Shown here piece after piece: positions 35,075 through 43,761 of a stretch of DNA of 64,000 bases. This DNA is from Amorphoplanes friuliensis DSM 7358 (GTDB taxonomy: Bacteria; Actinomycetota; Actinomycetes; Mycobacteriales; Micromonosporaceae): assembly GCF_000494755.1 (NCBI RefSeq), contig NC_022657.1:1836001-1900000 (forward strand), written 5' to 3'. Every line of letters begins with the position of its first letter. Within the stretch, counting starts at the first letter, position 1. The notes below the pieces were generated by a model, which was given only the letters and a program-made list of their open reading frames with translations, had not been told where the DNA came from and did not search any database. The position numbers were made by a program, and so were the translations under genes.

Positions 35075-35338
35075 GGCGTATCCGGGTCGGACGGCTGGGT
35101 CCAGGAGGGGGTCCGCGCGGCGTATCCGGGTCGGGCGGCTGGGTCCAGGAGGGGGTCCGCGCGGCGTATCCGGGTCGGACGGCTGAGTCCAGGAGGGGGT
35201 CCGCGCGGCGTATCCAGGTCGGACAGCTGGGTCCAGGAGGGGGTCCGCGCGGCGTATCCGGGTCGGACAGCTGAGTCCAGGAGGGGGTCCGCGCGGCGCA
35301 TCCAGGTCGGGCGGCCGGGTCCGGGAGGGCGTCCGAGC
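35075..35338. repeat. Array of six 44-bp tandem repeats
   Basis: Units start at 35075, 35119, 35163, 35207, 35251 and 35295. Each begins GGCGTATCC(G/A)GGTCGG and continues with GGGTCCAGGAGGGGGTCC, ending in CGCGC. Units 1-5 differ by a few bases and unit 6 is more diverged. The period is not a multiple of three, so apparent long reading frames across it are artefacts of repetition. The array fills most of the gap between the convergent ends of tetR and the alcohol dehydrogenase gene. The rest of the gap (34959-35074) is GC-rich with no gene seen. Confidence 0.92.
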
Positions 35339-35341
35339 GGG

Positions 35342-36358
35342 TCAGGCGGTCAGGTCGAGGACCAGGCGGAAGCGGGCGGCGCCCGCCATCATTCGCTCGT
35401 AGGCCCTGGCCGCCTCGCCCAGCGGCAGCACCTCGATCATCGGCCGGACACCCTGCCGCACGCTGAACGCCAGGGTGTCCTCGTTGTCGATCGACGAGCC
35501 GGTCAGGCTGCCCGTCACCGTCCGCGTGCCGAAGATCAGGTCGTTGGTGTCGATCTCGATCGGGTCGGTGGCCGCGCCGACCACGACCATGACTCCGCGT
35601 GGTGCCAGCCCGGGGACCAGCGCGCTCATCGACGCGCCGTTCGCCGCGGTGGCGACGATCGCGTCCGCCCCGCCGAGCGCCTGCAGCGCCGCCGCCACGT
35701 CCTGCGCCGAGCTGTCCACGTACTCGTCGGCACCGAGCCGGCGGGCGAGCGCTTCCTTCTCCGTGCCGCGGGCGACGGCCACGACGCGGTAGCCGAGCCG
35801 TGCCGCGTACTGCAGCGCCAGGTGGCCGAGCCCGCCGATGCCCTGGATCGCCACGCGGGCACCCGGGCGGGCGTCGATCCGGCGCAGCGCCTGCAGGGTG
35901 GTCAGTCCGGCGCAGAGCAGCGGCGCGGCCTCCGTGGACGTCAACCCCTCCGGTACGCGGACCAGGCCGCTCGTCCGGGCGTACACGATCTCGGCGTAAC
36001 CACCGTCGACCGTGGTCCCGGTCCGGGGTTGATCCGTGCAGTTGACGAAGTCGCCGCGCCGGCAGCGGTCGCACTCGCCGCACTGGCCGCCGAGGAAGCC
36101 CACACCGACGCGCTCGCCGGGCCGCCAGTGGGTGACGCCGGGGCCGACAGCGTCGATCACGCCGACGACCTCGTGGCCCGGCACGATCGGGGTGGACGGG
36201 TCGGCGCGCAGGCCCTCGACGGCGAGGACGTCGGTGTGGCAGACCCCGCACGCTTCGGCTCGGATCCGGACGTGGCCGGGGCCGGGTTCGCGGAGCTCCC
36301 GGTCGACGAGGGCAAACCGGCGTGCTCCGGTGACTTCGATGGCTCGGTACGTCGTCAT
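35342..36358 (-). CDS. Zinc-dependent alcohol dehydrogenase
   Basis: This 338-residue medium-chain dehydrogenase has the catalytic zinc Cys in ACGVCHTDVLAVEG, GHEVVGVIDAVGPGV, the structural zinc cluster with four Cys in GGQCGECDRCRRGDFVNC, and the NAD(P)-binding IQGIGGLGHLALQYA. It should oxidise alcohols or reduce aldehydes; the substrate is unknown. It is divergent from a TetR regulator, with two inverted copies of an operator-like sequence in the 88-bp gap. Its stop lies 3 nt from the tandem-repeat array. Confidence 0.93.
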   Translation of the reverse strand: MTTYRAIEVTGARRFALVDRELREPGPGHVRIRAEACGVCHTDVLAVEGLRADPSTPIVPGHEVVGVIDAVGPGVTHWRPGERVGVGFLGGQCGECDRCRRGDFVNCTDQPRTGTTVDGGYAEIVYARTSGLVRVPEGLTSTEAAPLLCAGLTTLQALRRIDARPGARVAIQGIGGLGHLALQYAARLGYRVVAVARGTEKEALARRLGADEYVDSSAQDVAAALQALGGADAIVATAANGASMSALVPGLAPRGVMVVVGAATDPIEIDTNDLIFGTRTVTGSLTGSSIDNEDTLAFSVRQGVRPMIEVLPLGEAARAYERMMAGAARFRLVLDLTA

Positions 36359-36363
36359 GCGTT

Positions 36364-36440
36364 GAATATGACCGGTCGTCTCAAGCGCGGACAACGTCGG
36401 CCACGTCACGTTGACGACGGCAAGACGACCGACCATATTC
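36364..36440. promoter_or_regulatory. Twin inverted TetR operator sites between ADH gene and tetR
   Basis: An 18-bp site at 36364-36381 (GAATATG, then ACCGGTCGTCT) recurs in inverted orientation at 36423-36440 (AGACGACCG, then ACCATATTC), matching at 16 of 18 positions. Each copy contains a GACCGGTC-like half-palindrome. One lies next to each divergent start codon, so one repressor could control both genes. Confidence 0.65.
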
Positions 36441-36446
36441 CCGGGT

Positions 36447-37022
36447 ATGGGTAGGCGGAGCATGCGGGAAGAGATCGGCGACGCGGCACTCGAGCGCTTC
36501 CACACCCGGGGTTACAGCGCGGCCGGGGTCAAGGACATCACCGACGCTGCGGGCGTACCGAAGGGGTCTTTTTACAATCATTTCCCCAGCAAGGAGGCCA
36601 TGGCGGTCGAGGCCCTCCACCGTTATGCCGCGACGCAGGGCTTCGAACTGCTCGCGGACACCTCCGTGCCGCCGGTGGCCCGGGTGCGGGCGCACTTCGA
36701 GTTCGTCGCCACGCAGCAGACGGCACGGGGTTTCACGCGGGGCTGCCTCTACGGCAACTTCGCCGCCGAGATCGCCGACCACAGCGAGCTGGTCCGGGCC
36801 GAGGTGGACACGGGTTTCGACCGGTGGGCGGCGGGGCTCGCGGCGGCGATCACCGAGGCCCAGCGCGACGGCACCGTCCGGGCCGGGCTGGACCCCGGCC
36901 GGACCGCGCGGTTCATCCTGAACGCCTGGGAGGGGACGTTGCTCGGCGCCCGCGCGAGCCGGTCGGGGGAGTCCGTCGAGGCGTTCTTCGCCCTCGTCTT
37001 CGAGACGATCCTTACTGCTTGA
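36447..37022 (+). CDS. TetR/AcrR-family regulator
   Basis: The protein has 191 residues. The HTH is GVKDITDAAGVPKGSFYNHF, followed by PSKEAMAVEAL. The C-terminal domain, with RGCLYGNFAAEIADHSELVR, resembles the class that includes AcuR and NemR-like sensors of reactive electrophiles or aldehydes. This fits a regulator of the divergent alcohol dehydrogenase. ATG 36447 is used; ATG 36462 is possible. The 3' end overlaps the convergent methyltransferase gene by 11 nt. Confidence 0.88.
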   Translation: MGRRSMREEIGDAALERFHTRGYSAAGVKDITDAAGVPKGSFYNHFPSKEAMAVEALHRYAATQGFELLADTSVPPVARVRAHFEFVATQQTARGFTRGCLYGNFAAEIADHSELVRAEVDTGFDRWAAGLAAAITEAQRDGTVRAGLDPGRTARFILNAWEGTLLGARASRSGESVEAFFALVFETILTA

Positions 37023-38028
37023 TGCCCAGCACCACGCCGTTGGCGCCGGGTGCGTCGAAGCGGACCGTCCGGATCTGCGTGAAGCCGGCGCCGGTGAGCC
37101 AGCCGGCGTATTCCGCGTCGGAGTAGTTGCGGCCGCCGACCGTCTCCACCAGCATGTTCATGCCCATCAGGGCGGCCGGCGCCGGTCCGGTGCGGTCGGC
37201 GTCGAGCAGCAGCTCCGAGATGATCACCAGGCCGCCGGCCGGCAGAGCCGCGTAAGCCTTGGCCAGCAGCTCGCGGTTGGTCGGTTCGTCCCAGTCGTGC
37301 AGGATCATGCTGAACAGCAGCACGTCGTGACCCCCGGGCAGGGCCGCGTCGGTGAGGAAGTTCCCCGGTGTTGCCGTGATCCGGTCGCCGAGCCCGGCCA
37401 GCTCGATCTTGCCTGCGGCGATCTCGCAGACGTGGGGGAGATCCAGGACCGTCGCCGTCAGGCCGGGGTTCAACCGGCAGAGTTCGATCGGGTACGCCCC
37501 TGAGCCGCCACCCACGTCGAGCAGTCGCCGGTGTGCGCCCAGGTCGACCGCACCCGCCAGCGCCCGCGCGGTGAAGATCGACGTGGAGTACATCGCCTCC
37601 CAGAACGTCGCCAGCAGTTGCGGGTCCGCGGTGGTGAACATGGACTCCTGGGTCGCCGGGTCCCAGGTCAGTGGCCGGTCGGTGCGCAGCGCCTCGCCGA
37701 CGCGGTGCCACGGCAGGTAGGTGCGCTGGTCGCAGTAGCTGACCTGGCCGCCGAAGTAGTAGGGCCGCCCCCGGACCAGGAACTCCTCGGCCAGGGCGGA
37801 GTTGCGGTAGCCGTCACCGGCGCGTTCCAGGAGCCCCAGTGATGCGCAGGCGGTCAGCAACAGGTCGGCGGGTCGTTCCGGAAGTCCCAGCTCCTGTTCG
37901 GCCTCGGCAACGGTCAACGCGCGGCCGTCCGCGAGCCGGCTGAAGAGATCCAGCTCGACCGCCGCGGCGAACGTCTTGAAGCTCCAGAAGCCGGTGACAA
38001 GATCCATGAGGGGCGTCGGCGTCAACAT
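37012..38028 (-). CDS. SAM-dependent O-methyltransferase (plant OMT/TcmN-like family)
   Basis: The protein has 338 residues. An N-terminal dimerisation winged helix (TGFWSFKTFAAAVELDLF) precedes the catalytic domain. The SAM motif is LLDVGGGSGAYPIELCR and the catalytic His/Asp region is SMILHDWDEPTNRELL. The family methylates hydroxyl groups of polyketides, phenazines and similar aromatics. It stands alone with no polyketide synthase genes near it, so no pathway can be assigned. The start ATG at 38028 is followed by a typical MLTPTPLMDLVTGF opening. Confidence 0.88.
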   Translation of the reverse strand: MLTPTPLMDLVTGFWSFKTFAAAVELDLFSRLADGRALTVAEAEQELGLPERPADLLLTACASLGLLERAGDGYRNSALAEEFLVRGRPYYFGGQVSYCDQRTYLPWHRVGEALRTDRPLTWDPATQESMFTTADPQLLATFWEAMYSTSIFTARALAGAVDLGAHRRLLDVGGGSGAYPIELCRLNPGLTATVLDLPHVCEIAAGKIELAGLGDRITATPGNFLTDAALPGGHDVLLFSMILHDWDEPTNRELLAKAYAALPAGGLVIISELLLDADRTGPAPAALMGMNMLVETVGGRNYSDAEYAGWLTGAGFTQIRTVRFDAPGANGVVLGIKQ

Positions 38029-38050
38029 CCGTCGATCTTCGCAAATGGAC

Positions 38051-38362
38051 CTACCGGGCGGAAACCGCCTCGGTCAGCTCCCGGACGGCCGTCGCCAGGT
38101 CCGGGCGGCGGCGCAGGAGGTCCTCGAGGCGTACGCGCCACTTGCTCGTCTCGGTGTCGGCCGTGAACCGGTCGTTGTCGCTGCTCTCGACCGAGGCGGT
38201 GAGCAGGCGCTGACGGGTGTTCGCGAGTTCGCCGTACCAGTCGGTGCCGAGCCGGCTGAGCATCTGGGTGGCGAGGGCGTCGTAGGCCGGGGTGCCGGCG
38301 GCGCGGACAAAGGCGCGCGCCCCGTCGAAGGCGATCTTGGGCTGATGGATGACGGCTGCCAT
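38051..38362 (-). CDS. Hypothetical protein
   Basis: A 103-residue, mostly helical protein begins MAAVIHQPKIAFDGARAFVR and ends with an amphipathic helix rich in Arg and Leu (RLEDLLRRRPDLATAVREL). Codon usage matches its neighbours and it lies 22 nt upstream of the methyltransferase gene on the same strand. No known family was recognised. It may be cotranscribed with the methyltransferase. Confidence 0.55.
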   Translation of the reverse strand: MAAVIHQPKIAFDGARAFVRAAGTPAYDALATQMLSRLGTDWYGELANTRQRLLTASVESSDNDRFTADTETSKWRVRLEDLLRRRPDLATAVRELTEAVSAR

Positions 38363-38415
38363 GAACGCGAGTCTAGGCAGCTCAAAGCCGTGCCCGTGGG
38401 GCTTCGCGCGGGTTG

Positions 38416-39330
38416 CTACCAGCCTGCCGGGGTGCAGGATCCGCCGGCTGTGACGGGTTCGACCTGGAGTGTCGCGTGGTCGATGTCGAACTCCTCGTGC
38501 AGGGTCTCGCGGGCCGTGGCCAGCACCGCGCCGAGCTCGGCGGCGGGCTCCAGGCTCAGGTGCGCCGAGGCGACGTCCATGCCCGAGGTGAGCGTCCAGA
38601 CGTGCAGGTCGTGGACGTCGCAGACACCCGGCACGGCGGCGAGCCGGTCGCGCACCACCGCCACGTCGAGGTGCTTCGGGGCGGCCTGGACCAGGATCCG
38701 CACCGCCGAACGCCCGAGGGCGAAGGTGCGCGGCAGGATCATCAGCGCCACGATCACGGCGACGATCGGGTCGGCGTACGACCAGCCGGTGACCGCGATG
38801 ATGCCCGCCGCGATGATGACGCCGACCGAGCCGAGCAGGTCACCGACCACTTCGAGGTACGCGCCGCGCACGTTGATGCTCTCCTTGGCGCCCGAGCGCA
38901 GCATCAGGAACGCGACGATGTTGACGATCAGGCCACCGACGGCGACGACCAGCATCGCGCCGGCCGGGACGTCCGGGGGATCGGAGAAGCGGCGCAGCGC
39001 CTCGATGAGCACGTAGATCGCGACACCGGTGAGAAGCAGGGCGTTGCCGAGCGCTGCGAGCACTTCGAGGCGGTAGAGCCCGAAGGTGCGCTGCGAGTCG
39101 GTGGCGGCCCGCCCGGCCGCGGTGATCGCGGCGAGGGCCATCCCGATGCCCAGCACGTCGGTGAACATGTGCCCCGCGTCGGAGAGCAGCGCCAGCGACC
39201 CGGTCATGAGGGCGGCGACCGCCTCGACCAGCATGAACGCGGCCAGCAGCCCCAGTGCCCACCAGAGGCGGGACCGGTGTCGCTCGCCCGCGCGCAGCGC
39301 CTGGCCTCCGTGGTCGTGCCCGGCTCCCAT
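38416..39330 (-). CDS. Cation diffusion facilitator (zinc/cadmium) transporter
   Basis: The protein has 304 residues. A His-containing N-terminus (GAGHDHGGQ) is followed by six transmembrane helices with the zinc-site residues HMFTDVLGIG (near TM2) and GDLLGSVGVIIAAG (TM5). The cytosolic C-terminal domain has VHDLHVWTLTSGM, typical of CDF transporters such as CzcD/ZitB. It exports Zn2+ or Cd2+ by proton exchange. ATG 39330 is used; an in-frame start 27 nt upstream is possible. A good promoter is found upstream. Confidence 0.92.
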   Translation of the reverse strand: MGAGHDHGGQALRAGERHRSRLWWALGLLAAFMLVEAVAALMTGSLALLSDAGHMFTDVLGIGMALAAITAAGRAATDSQRTFGLYRLEVLAALGNALLLTGVAIYVLIEALRRFSDPPDVPAGAMLVVAVGGLIVNIVAFLMLRSGAKESINVRGAYLEVVGDLLGSVGVIIAAGIIAVTGWSYADPIVAVIVALMILPRTFALGRSAVRILVQAAPKHLDVAVVRDRLAAVPGVCDVHDLHVWTLTSGMDVASAHLSLEPAAELGAVLATARETLHEEFDIDHATLQVEPVTAGGSCTPAGW

Positions 39331-39366
39331 GAGCCCTACCTTCCGTCGCCGCGCCAAGCCTTGGCC

Positions 39367-39395
39367 AATGTATGTTCACATCGCTATGTATGCAA
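39367..39395 (-). promoter_or_regulatory. Promoter of the CDF transporter gene
   Basis: On the minus strand TTGCAT (39395-39390) and TACATT (39372-39367) are separated by 17 bp. The region is AT-rich compared with its surroundings and contains repeated ATACAT words, possibly a metal-regulator site, but no perfect dyad is seen. Confidence 0.5.
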
Positions 39396-39463
39396 CTTGA
39401 ACTCGAATGCCATTACCGGGGTACAGAGAGGCGACAACCGAACCCGCCTGGAAGGAAACACCT

Positions 39464-40384
39464 GTGTCCAGACGTACTCTCGCGATCGTCACCGCGACCG
39501 CTCTTGCGGTCGTCGTGGGTGCGGCCCCGGCCGAGGCCTCGCACCGCGCTCCCGCACCGACCACGATCCAGCTGCCCGACGGCTTCCAGCCCGAGGGCAT
39601 CGCGATCGGCAAGGCCCCGTACGCGTACTTCGGCTCCCGCGTCGACGGTGACATCTACCGCGTCAGCCTCGGCAGCGGCCGCGGCAAGGTGATCAGCCAG
39701 GGCCCCGGCACCCCGTCGCTGGGCCTCAAGCTCGACAACCGCGGCCGGCTCTTCGTCGCCGGTGGCAACGGCGGCGACGCCCGGGTGCTCGACGCCGGCA
39801 GCGGCAAGGTGCTGAAGTCCTACACCCTGCAGACCGGTACGGCGTTCATCAACGACGTGATCCTCACCGGCGGCGCCGCCTGGTACACCGACTCGGCGAA
39901 CCCGGTGCTCTTCAAGCTGCCGCTGGGCCGCCACGGCAAGCTGCCCGCCGAGGCGACCCGGGTGCCGCTGACCGGCGCCATCACCTACCAGACCGGCAAC
40001 AACGCCAACGGCATCACGGCCACGCCCGACGGCCGAGGCCTGATCATCGTGCAGTCCAACACCGGCAAGCTCTTCAAGAGCTCCTACTCCGGCGTGACCA
40101 CCGAGATCGACCTCGGCGGCGAGAACGTGCTCAACGGCGACGGCCTGTGGCTGCGCGGCAGCACCCTCTACGTCGTGCAGAACCGCCTCAACGTGATCGC
40201 CCGGATCCAGCTCGACAAGCACGCCACCAAGGGCACGGTCGTCAGCCGGACGACCGACCCGCGTTTCGACGTGCCGACCACCATCGCGGAGTACGGCAAG
40301 CGTTTCTACCTGCCGAACGCCCGCTTCACCACGACGCCGACCCCGACCACGCCCTACACGGCAGTCGCCGTGGCGCGGCCCTAG
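39464..40384 (+). CDS. Secreted SMP-30/NHL-like beta-propeller protein
   Basis: The protein has 306 residues. A Sec signal peptide (SRRTLAIVTATALAVVVGAA, cleavage near AEA) is followed by repeated beta-strand motifs such as GRLFVAGGNGGDARVLD and ITATPDGRGLIIVQSNTG. These are typical of SMP-30/gluconolactonase-like or superoxide dismutase-associated propellers. No catalytic residues can be named. GTG 39464 has an AAGGAAA site. Its stop shares CTAG with the convergent helD gene. Confidence 0.8.
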   Translation: MSRRTLAIVTATALAVVVGAAPAEASHRAPAPTTIQLPDGFQPEGIAIGKAPYAYFGSRVDGDIYRVSLGSGRGKVISQGPGTPSLGLKLDNRGRLFVAGGNGGDARVLDAGSGKVLKSYTLQTGTAFINDVILTGGAAWYTDSANPVLFKLPLGRHGKLPAEATRVPLTGAITYQTGNNANGITATPDGRGLIIVQSNTGKLFKSSYSGVTTEIDLGGENVLNGDGLWLRGSTLYVVQNRLNVIARIQLDKHATKGTVVSRTTDPRFDVPTTIAEYGKRFYLPNARFTTTPTPTTPYTAVAVARP

Positions 40385-42564
40385 CGGTTGGTCCAGTCGC
40401 GGGTCCCCACCGTCGTGAGGCGCTGGGTGGCCCGCGACAGGGCCACGTACAGCGTGCGGGTGCCGCTGGCGTCCGTCGCGATCTCGGCCGGCTCGACCAG
40501 GACGACCGCGTCGTACTCCATGCCCTTGGCCTGCAGCGCGGTGACGACCTGGACCCGCTCGGGGAGCCCGGCCACCCACTGCGCCATCTCGTCGCGGCGT
40601 TCCACCGGCGTGATCACACCGATCGTGCCGTCGACGTCGGAGAGGTGCTTCTCGGCGGACTCGCGCACCGCGTCGGGCAGCTGCGCGGCGCCGACGACCA
40701 GGTCGACCGGCTCGACACCGGTGCTGCGCACGGCCGACGGCAGCGGCAGGTCCGGCATGATCGTCCGGATGACCCGCGCGGCCACCGCGAAGATCTCCGA
40801 CGAGTTCCGGTAGTTGGTGGTCAGCGAATAGGTGTTGCGGCGCCGCGAGCCCAGCGCGCGGTCCCGCGAGCGGTCCAGCTCGTCCACGTCCCCGGACCAG
40901 GCCGTCTGTGCCGGGTCACCGACCACGGTCCAGGACGCGTACTGCCCGCGGCGGCCGATCATCCGCCACTGCATGGGTGTCACGTCCTGCGCCTCGTCGA
41001 CGACCACGTGGGCGTAGTCGCGGTAGTCCTCCTCGCGGACGACCTGCGCGCGCGTCGCGGCCTGCCGGTCGGAGAAGGTGCTGACCTCCTGCACCCCGTC
41101 GCGGACGTGGAACGGGTTGCCCGACTTCTTCTGCGCCTGCCGGGGCCGGCCCAGCAGCTCGTCCAGCTCGTCGAGCAGCGCCACGTCGGCGATCGTCGGG
41201 CCGTGCTCGGCCAGGTCGTCGAAAGACCCCTGCAACAGCGCGATCTCGTCGCGCGAGAGCAGACCGTTCGCGTACGCCCGCAGCCGTGCCGGCTCGGCCA
41301 TCCAGCGCAGCACCCGCATCGGGGTGAGCCGGGGCCACCAGGCGCGCAGGAAGTCGCGGAAGTCGGTGCGGTCGGCCAGCTCGGCCTCGAACTCGCGCTT
41401 CTCGGGCAGGTTGCGGACCGAGCCCTTGGCCTGGGCCCAGAGCGCGTCGAAGAGCCGGTCGAAGCCGACACCGCGGACCTCGTTGCGCCGGGCGCCGCGC
41501 TGCAGGGCCTTGCGCCGGACCCGCTCGAGCTCGTTGTTGTCCAGGCGCAGCAGGGCACCGCGGTAGAGCAGCTTCAGCTCGGTCGGGCCGCCCGGCACGG
41601 CGTCGTGCGAGGCCCGCTCGAGCACCCGGCGGATCCGCAGCGAGCCCTTGAGCGCCGCCACGTCGGTCGGGTCGGTCCGGACGGCGTCGTAGCCCACGAC
41701 CAGCGAGCCGAGGGAGCGCAGCGTCGCGGTGTCCTCGCCCAGCGACGGCAGCACCGTCGCGATGTAGTTGACGAACACCCCCGACGGGCCGACCACCAGG
41801 ATGCCGCCACCGGCGAACCGGCTGCGGTCGGCATAGAGCAGGTACGCCGCCCGGTGCAGCGCCACCGCGGTCTTGCCGGTGCCGGGACCGCCGGTCACGA
41901 TCGTCACGCCCGAGGCGGGGGAGCGGATCGCGTCGTCCTGCTCGCGCTGGATGGTCGCCACGATGTCGCGCATGCCGGTGCCGGTGGCCTTGGACAGGCT
42001 GGCCAGCAGCGCACCGTCGCCGACCACCCGCATGTCGTCGGGCGCGGCCTCGGGGTCGAGCAGGTCGTCCTCGATGTTGGTGACCCGCTCACGGGCCGAC
42101 TGGATCATCCGGCGCCGGATCACCCCCAGCGGGTCGGCCGGGGTCGCCCGGTAGAACGCGGCCGCGGCGGGCGCCCGCCAGTCCACGACGAGCGACTGGG
42201 AATTCTCGTCCCGGATGCCCATGCGGCCGACGTAGTGGACCGCGCCGGTGTTCAGGTCGAGGCGGCCGAAGACCAGGCCCTCGTATTCGGCGTCGAGGGC
42301 ATGGCGGCGCCGGGCGCGGTGGTAGACCATCGCGTCACGCTCGACGAGGGCACCGAAGGTGCCCACCCCGGCCAGCTGGTAGCCCTCCTTCTCGGCCCGG
42401 GACGCGTCCTGGCGGAGGTCGGCGAGCCGGGCGTAGACCCGGTCGACGTGCTCCTGCTCGACCGCGATCTCCTGCTGCAGGACGGTGGCGTCGCTCAAGT
42501 CCGGTGTGCTCCCCGCTGGTGCTGTCACTGCTGACGCCGCCCCGGCACCGTCGCCAGGGGGCAA
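40381..42564 (-). CDS. helD: HelD-type RNA polymerase-recycling helicase/ATPase
   Basis: The protein has up to 727 residues. The N-terminal coiled coil (QQEIAVEQEHVDRVYARLAD) is the arm that enters the RNA polymerase secondary channel. UvrD-like motifs follow: Walker A GGPGTGKTAVALHRAAYLL, Walker B VVVDEAQDVTPMQW, motif III VGDPAQTAWSG and a late LYVALSRATQRL. HelD removes stalled RNA polymerase from DNA, and some actinobacterial forms protect against rifamycins. The start is uncertain: TTG 42564 (TAGGTT lies upstream) or GTG 42528. No rifamycin-associated element was recognised upstream. Confidence 0.9.
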   Translation of the reverse strand: MPPGDGAGAASAVTAPAGSTPDLSDATVLQQEIAVEQEHVDRVYARLADLRQDASRAEKEGYQLAGVGTFGALVERDAMVYHRARRRHALDAEYEGLVFGRLDLNTGAVHYVGRMGIRDENSQSLVVDWRAPAAAAFYRATPADPLGVIRRRMIQSARERVTNIEDDLLDPEAAPDDMRVVGDGALLASLSKATGTGMRDIVATIQREQDDAIRSPASGVTIVTGGPGTGKTAVALHRAAYLLYADRSRFAGGGILVVGPSGVFVNYIATVLPSLGEDTATLRSLGSLVVGYDAVRTDPTDVAALKGSLRIRRVLERASHDAVPGGPTELKLLYRGALLRLDNNELERVRRKALQRGARRNEVRGVGFDRLFDALWAQAKGSVRNLPEKREFEAELADRTDFRDFLRAWWPRLTPMRVLRWMAEPARLRAYANGLLSRDEIALLQGSFDDLAEHGPTIADVALLDELDELLGRPRQAQKKSGNPFHVRDGVQEVSTFSDRQAATRAQVVREEDYRDYAHVVVDEAQDVTPMQWRMIGRRGQYASWTVVGDPAQTAWSGDVDELDRSRDRALGSRRRNTYSLTTNYRNSSEIFAVAARVIRTIMPDLPLPSAVRSTGVEPVDLVVGAAQLPDAVRESAEKHLSDVDGTIGVITPVERRDEMAQWVAGLPERVQVVTALQAKGMEYDAVVLVEPAEIATDASGTRTLYVALSRATQRLTTVGTRDWTNR

Positions 42565-42631
42565 TCGAACCTACTCCTGTTCCGGTGTCCCCGTCGACGT
42601 CGGCACGCCCGGAGCGGCCCGACCAGCGGTT

Positions 42632-43576
42632 TCAGGCGGCCTGGTCGTAACCGGTGCGACGCGCGCGGGCCCGCCGGCGGCCGGACATGTCCTGCACGGC
42701 ACGTTCCGTCACGGCCAGCACCGCGGCGGAGACCTCGTCGGCGCGTTCCATCATCAGCATGTGACCGGCGTCCTCGAAGATCGTCAGCTTGGTGCCCGGA
42801 AGAGCGTCGGCGATCGACTCCGCGCACGGCGGCGGTGTCAGCCTGTCCCGGTCACCGACCAGGGCGGCGGCCGGCACGTCACCCAGCGCGGCCAGCGTCT
42901 CCAGCCGCTGCTGGGCGCCGACCGAGGCGCGGAAGCCACCGATCGAGCGCAGCGACGCGCGGCCGAACGCCGACATCGTCGTCTCGAGGTCACCGGCGCG
43001 GTACGAGTCACCGAAGAGCAGCCAGCGCACGGTCGGGCGCAAGGCGGGCAGCAGGGCCGCGTGCGGGCGCCACGCTCCGAGCCGGGCGAGCAGGCCGGCA
43101 CCCGCCTGCTCGGCCGTCCGCAGGATCGGGGTGAGCGCGCTGGGCAGCCCGTAACAGGTGTGCGAGGCGCCCTCGGCCGTCGTCGACACGAAGACCAGGC
43201 CGGCGACGCGGTCGGCGAACTCCTCTGGGTGCGAGTCGGCGTACTCCATGATCGTCATGCCGCCCAGGGAGTGGCCGACCAGCACGACCGGGCCCGCGGG
43301 GGCGCACTCGCGGATGACTTCGGCCAGGTCGTCGCCGAGCTGGCCCAGCGTGGCCGAGCGCAGCCGTGTCGCCGACGAGCGCCCGTGACCCCGGGCGTCG
43401 TACGCGATCACCCGCGCATCGGCGCCCTCGAGCGCCTGCCGCTGGTAGTGCCAGGTGCGGCGGTCGAGGCACCAGCCGTGCAGGAGCACCACGGTCACCG
43501 GCGCGTCCGCCGGCCCGCTGGTCTCGACGTGCAGCCGGACGCCGTCGGGAAGCGTGACCTCCGAACGGTCGGACAT
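42632..43576 (-). CDS. Alpha/beta-fold hydrolase
   Basis: The protein has 314 residues. The oxyanion-hole segment is LLHGWCLDRRTW, the nucleophile elbow is VGHSLGGM with the catalytic Ser, and the acid and His are likely in LVGDRDRLTPP and DAGHMLMMER. It may hydrolyse esters, epoxides or haloalkanes; the substrate is unknown. ATG 43576 has a GGAGGTG site. The gene is divergent from carbonic anhydrase, with a TetR-like palindrome between them. Confidence 0.87.
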   Translation of the reverse strand: MSDRSEVTLPDGVRLHVETSGPADAPVTVVLLHGWCLDRRTWHYQRQALEGADARVIAYDARGHGRSSATRLRSATLGQLGDDLAEVIRECAPAGPVVLVGHSLGGMTIMEYADSHPEEFADRVAGLVFVSTTAEGASHTCYGLPSALTPILRTAEQAGAGLLARLGAWRPHAALLPALRPTVRWLLFGDSYRAGDLETTMSAFGRASLRSIGGFRASVGAQQRLETLAALGDVPAAALVGDRDRLTPPPCAESIADALPGTKLTIFEDAGHMLMMERADEVSAAVLAVTERAVQDMSGRRRARARRTGYDQAA

Positions 43577-43669
43577 GGGCACCTCCGTGAGTCGCACGGC
43601 CCCCGTTGTACCCACGGGTAATAAGCATCACGCGTACCGGCCGAATATGCCATCCGTCACACCGATCTT

Positions 43670-43691
43670 GCGCTGAACGGTCGTTCAGCGC
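43670..43691. promoter_or_regulatory. 22-bp palindrome resembling a TetR operator
   Basis: GCGCTGAACG (43670-43679) and CGTTCAGCGC (43682-43691) are perfect complements around a 2-bp centre. The core TGAACGNNCGTTCA is a common TetR-type operator. It lies between divergent genes, 94 bp from the hydrolase ATG and 71 bp from the carbonic anhydrase ATG, so it is more likely an operator than a terminator. No TetR gene is adjacent. Confidence 0.6.
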
Positions 43692-43761
43692 CGACGGACG
43701 GCCGAGGTGATGTAGCTCGCACCCTCTGTTCAGGTCCCGCCGCTCGTAGAGAATCAGTCTC

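Noticed and set aside
35075..35338. CRISPR-like array
   Set aside because: The units are directly adjacent with no unique spacers and no cas genes are nearby. It is a tandem repeat. The same holds for 2664-2769.
34936..36251. Long minus-strand open frame across the tandem repeats
   Set aside because: It results from the 44-bp repeat (period not divisible by three) plus an out-of-frame shadow of the alcohol dehydrogenase gene.
37012..38028. Part of a secondary-metabolite gene cluster
   Set aside because: The O-methyltransferase and the Tet(X)-like enzyme are not accompanied by polyketide, peptide or terpene synthase genes, and the genes around them are separate regulator-enzyme pairs.
43670..43691. 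Transcription terminator
   Set aside because: The flanking genes are divergent, so no transcript should end here. The core matches TetR-type operators better.
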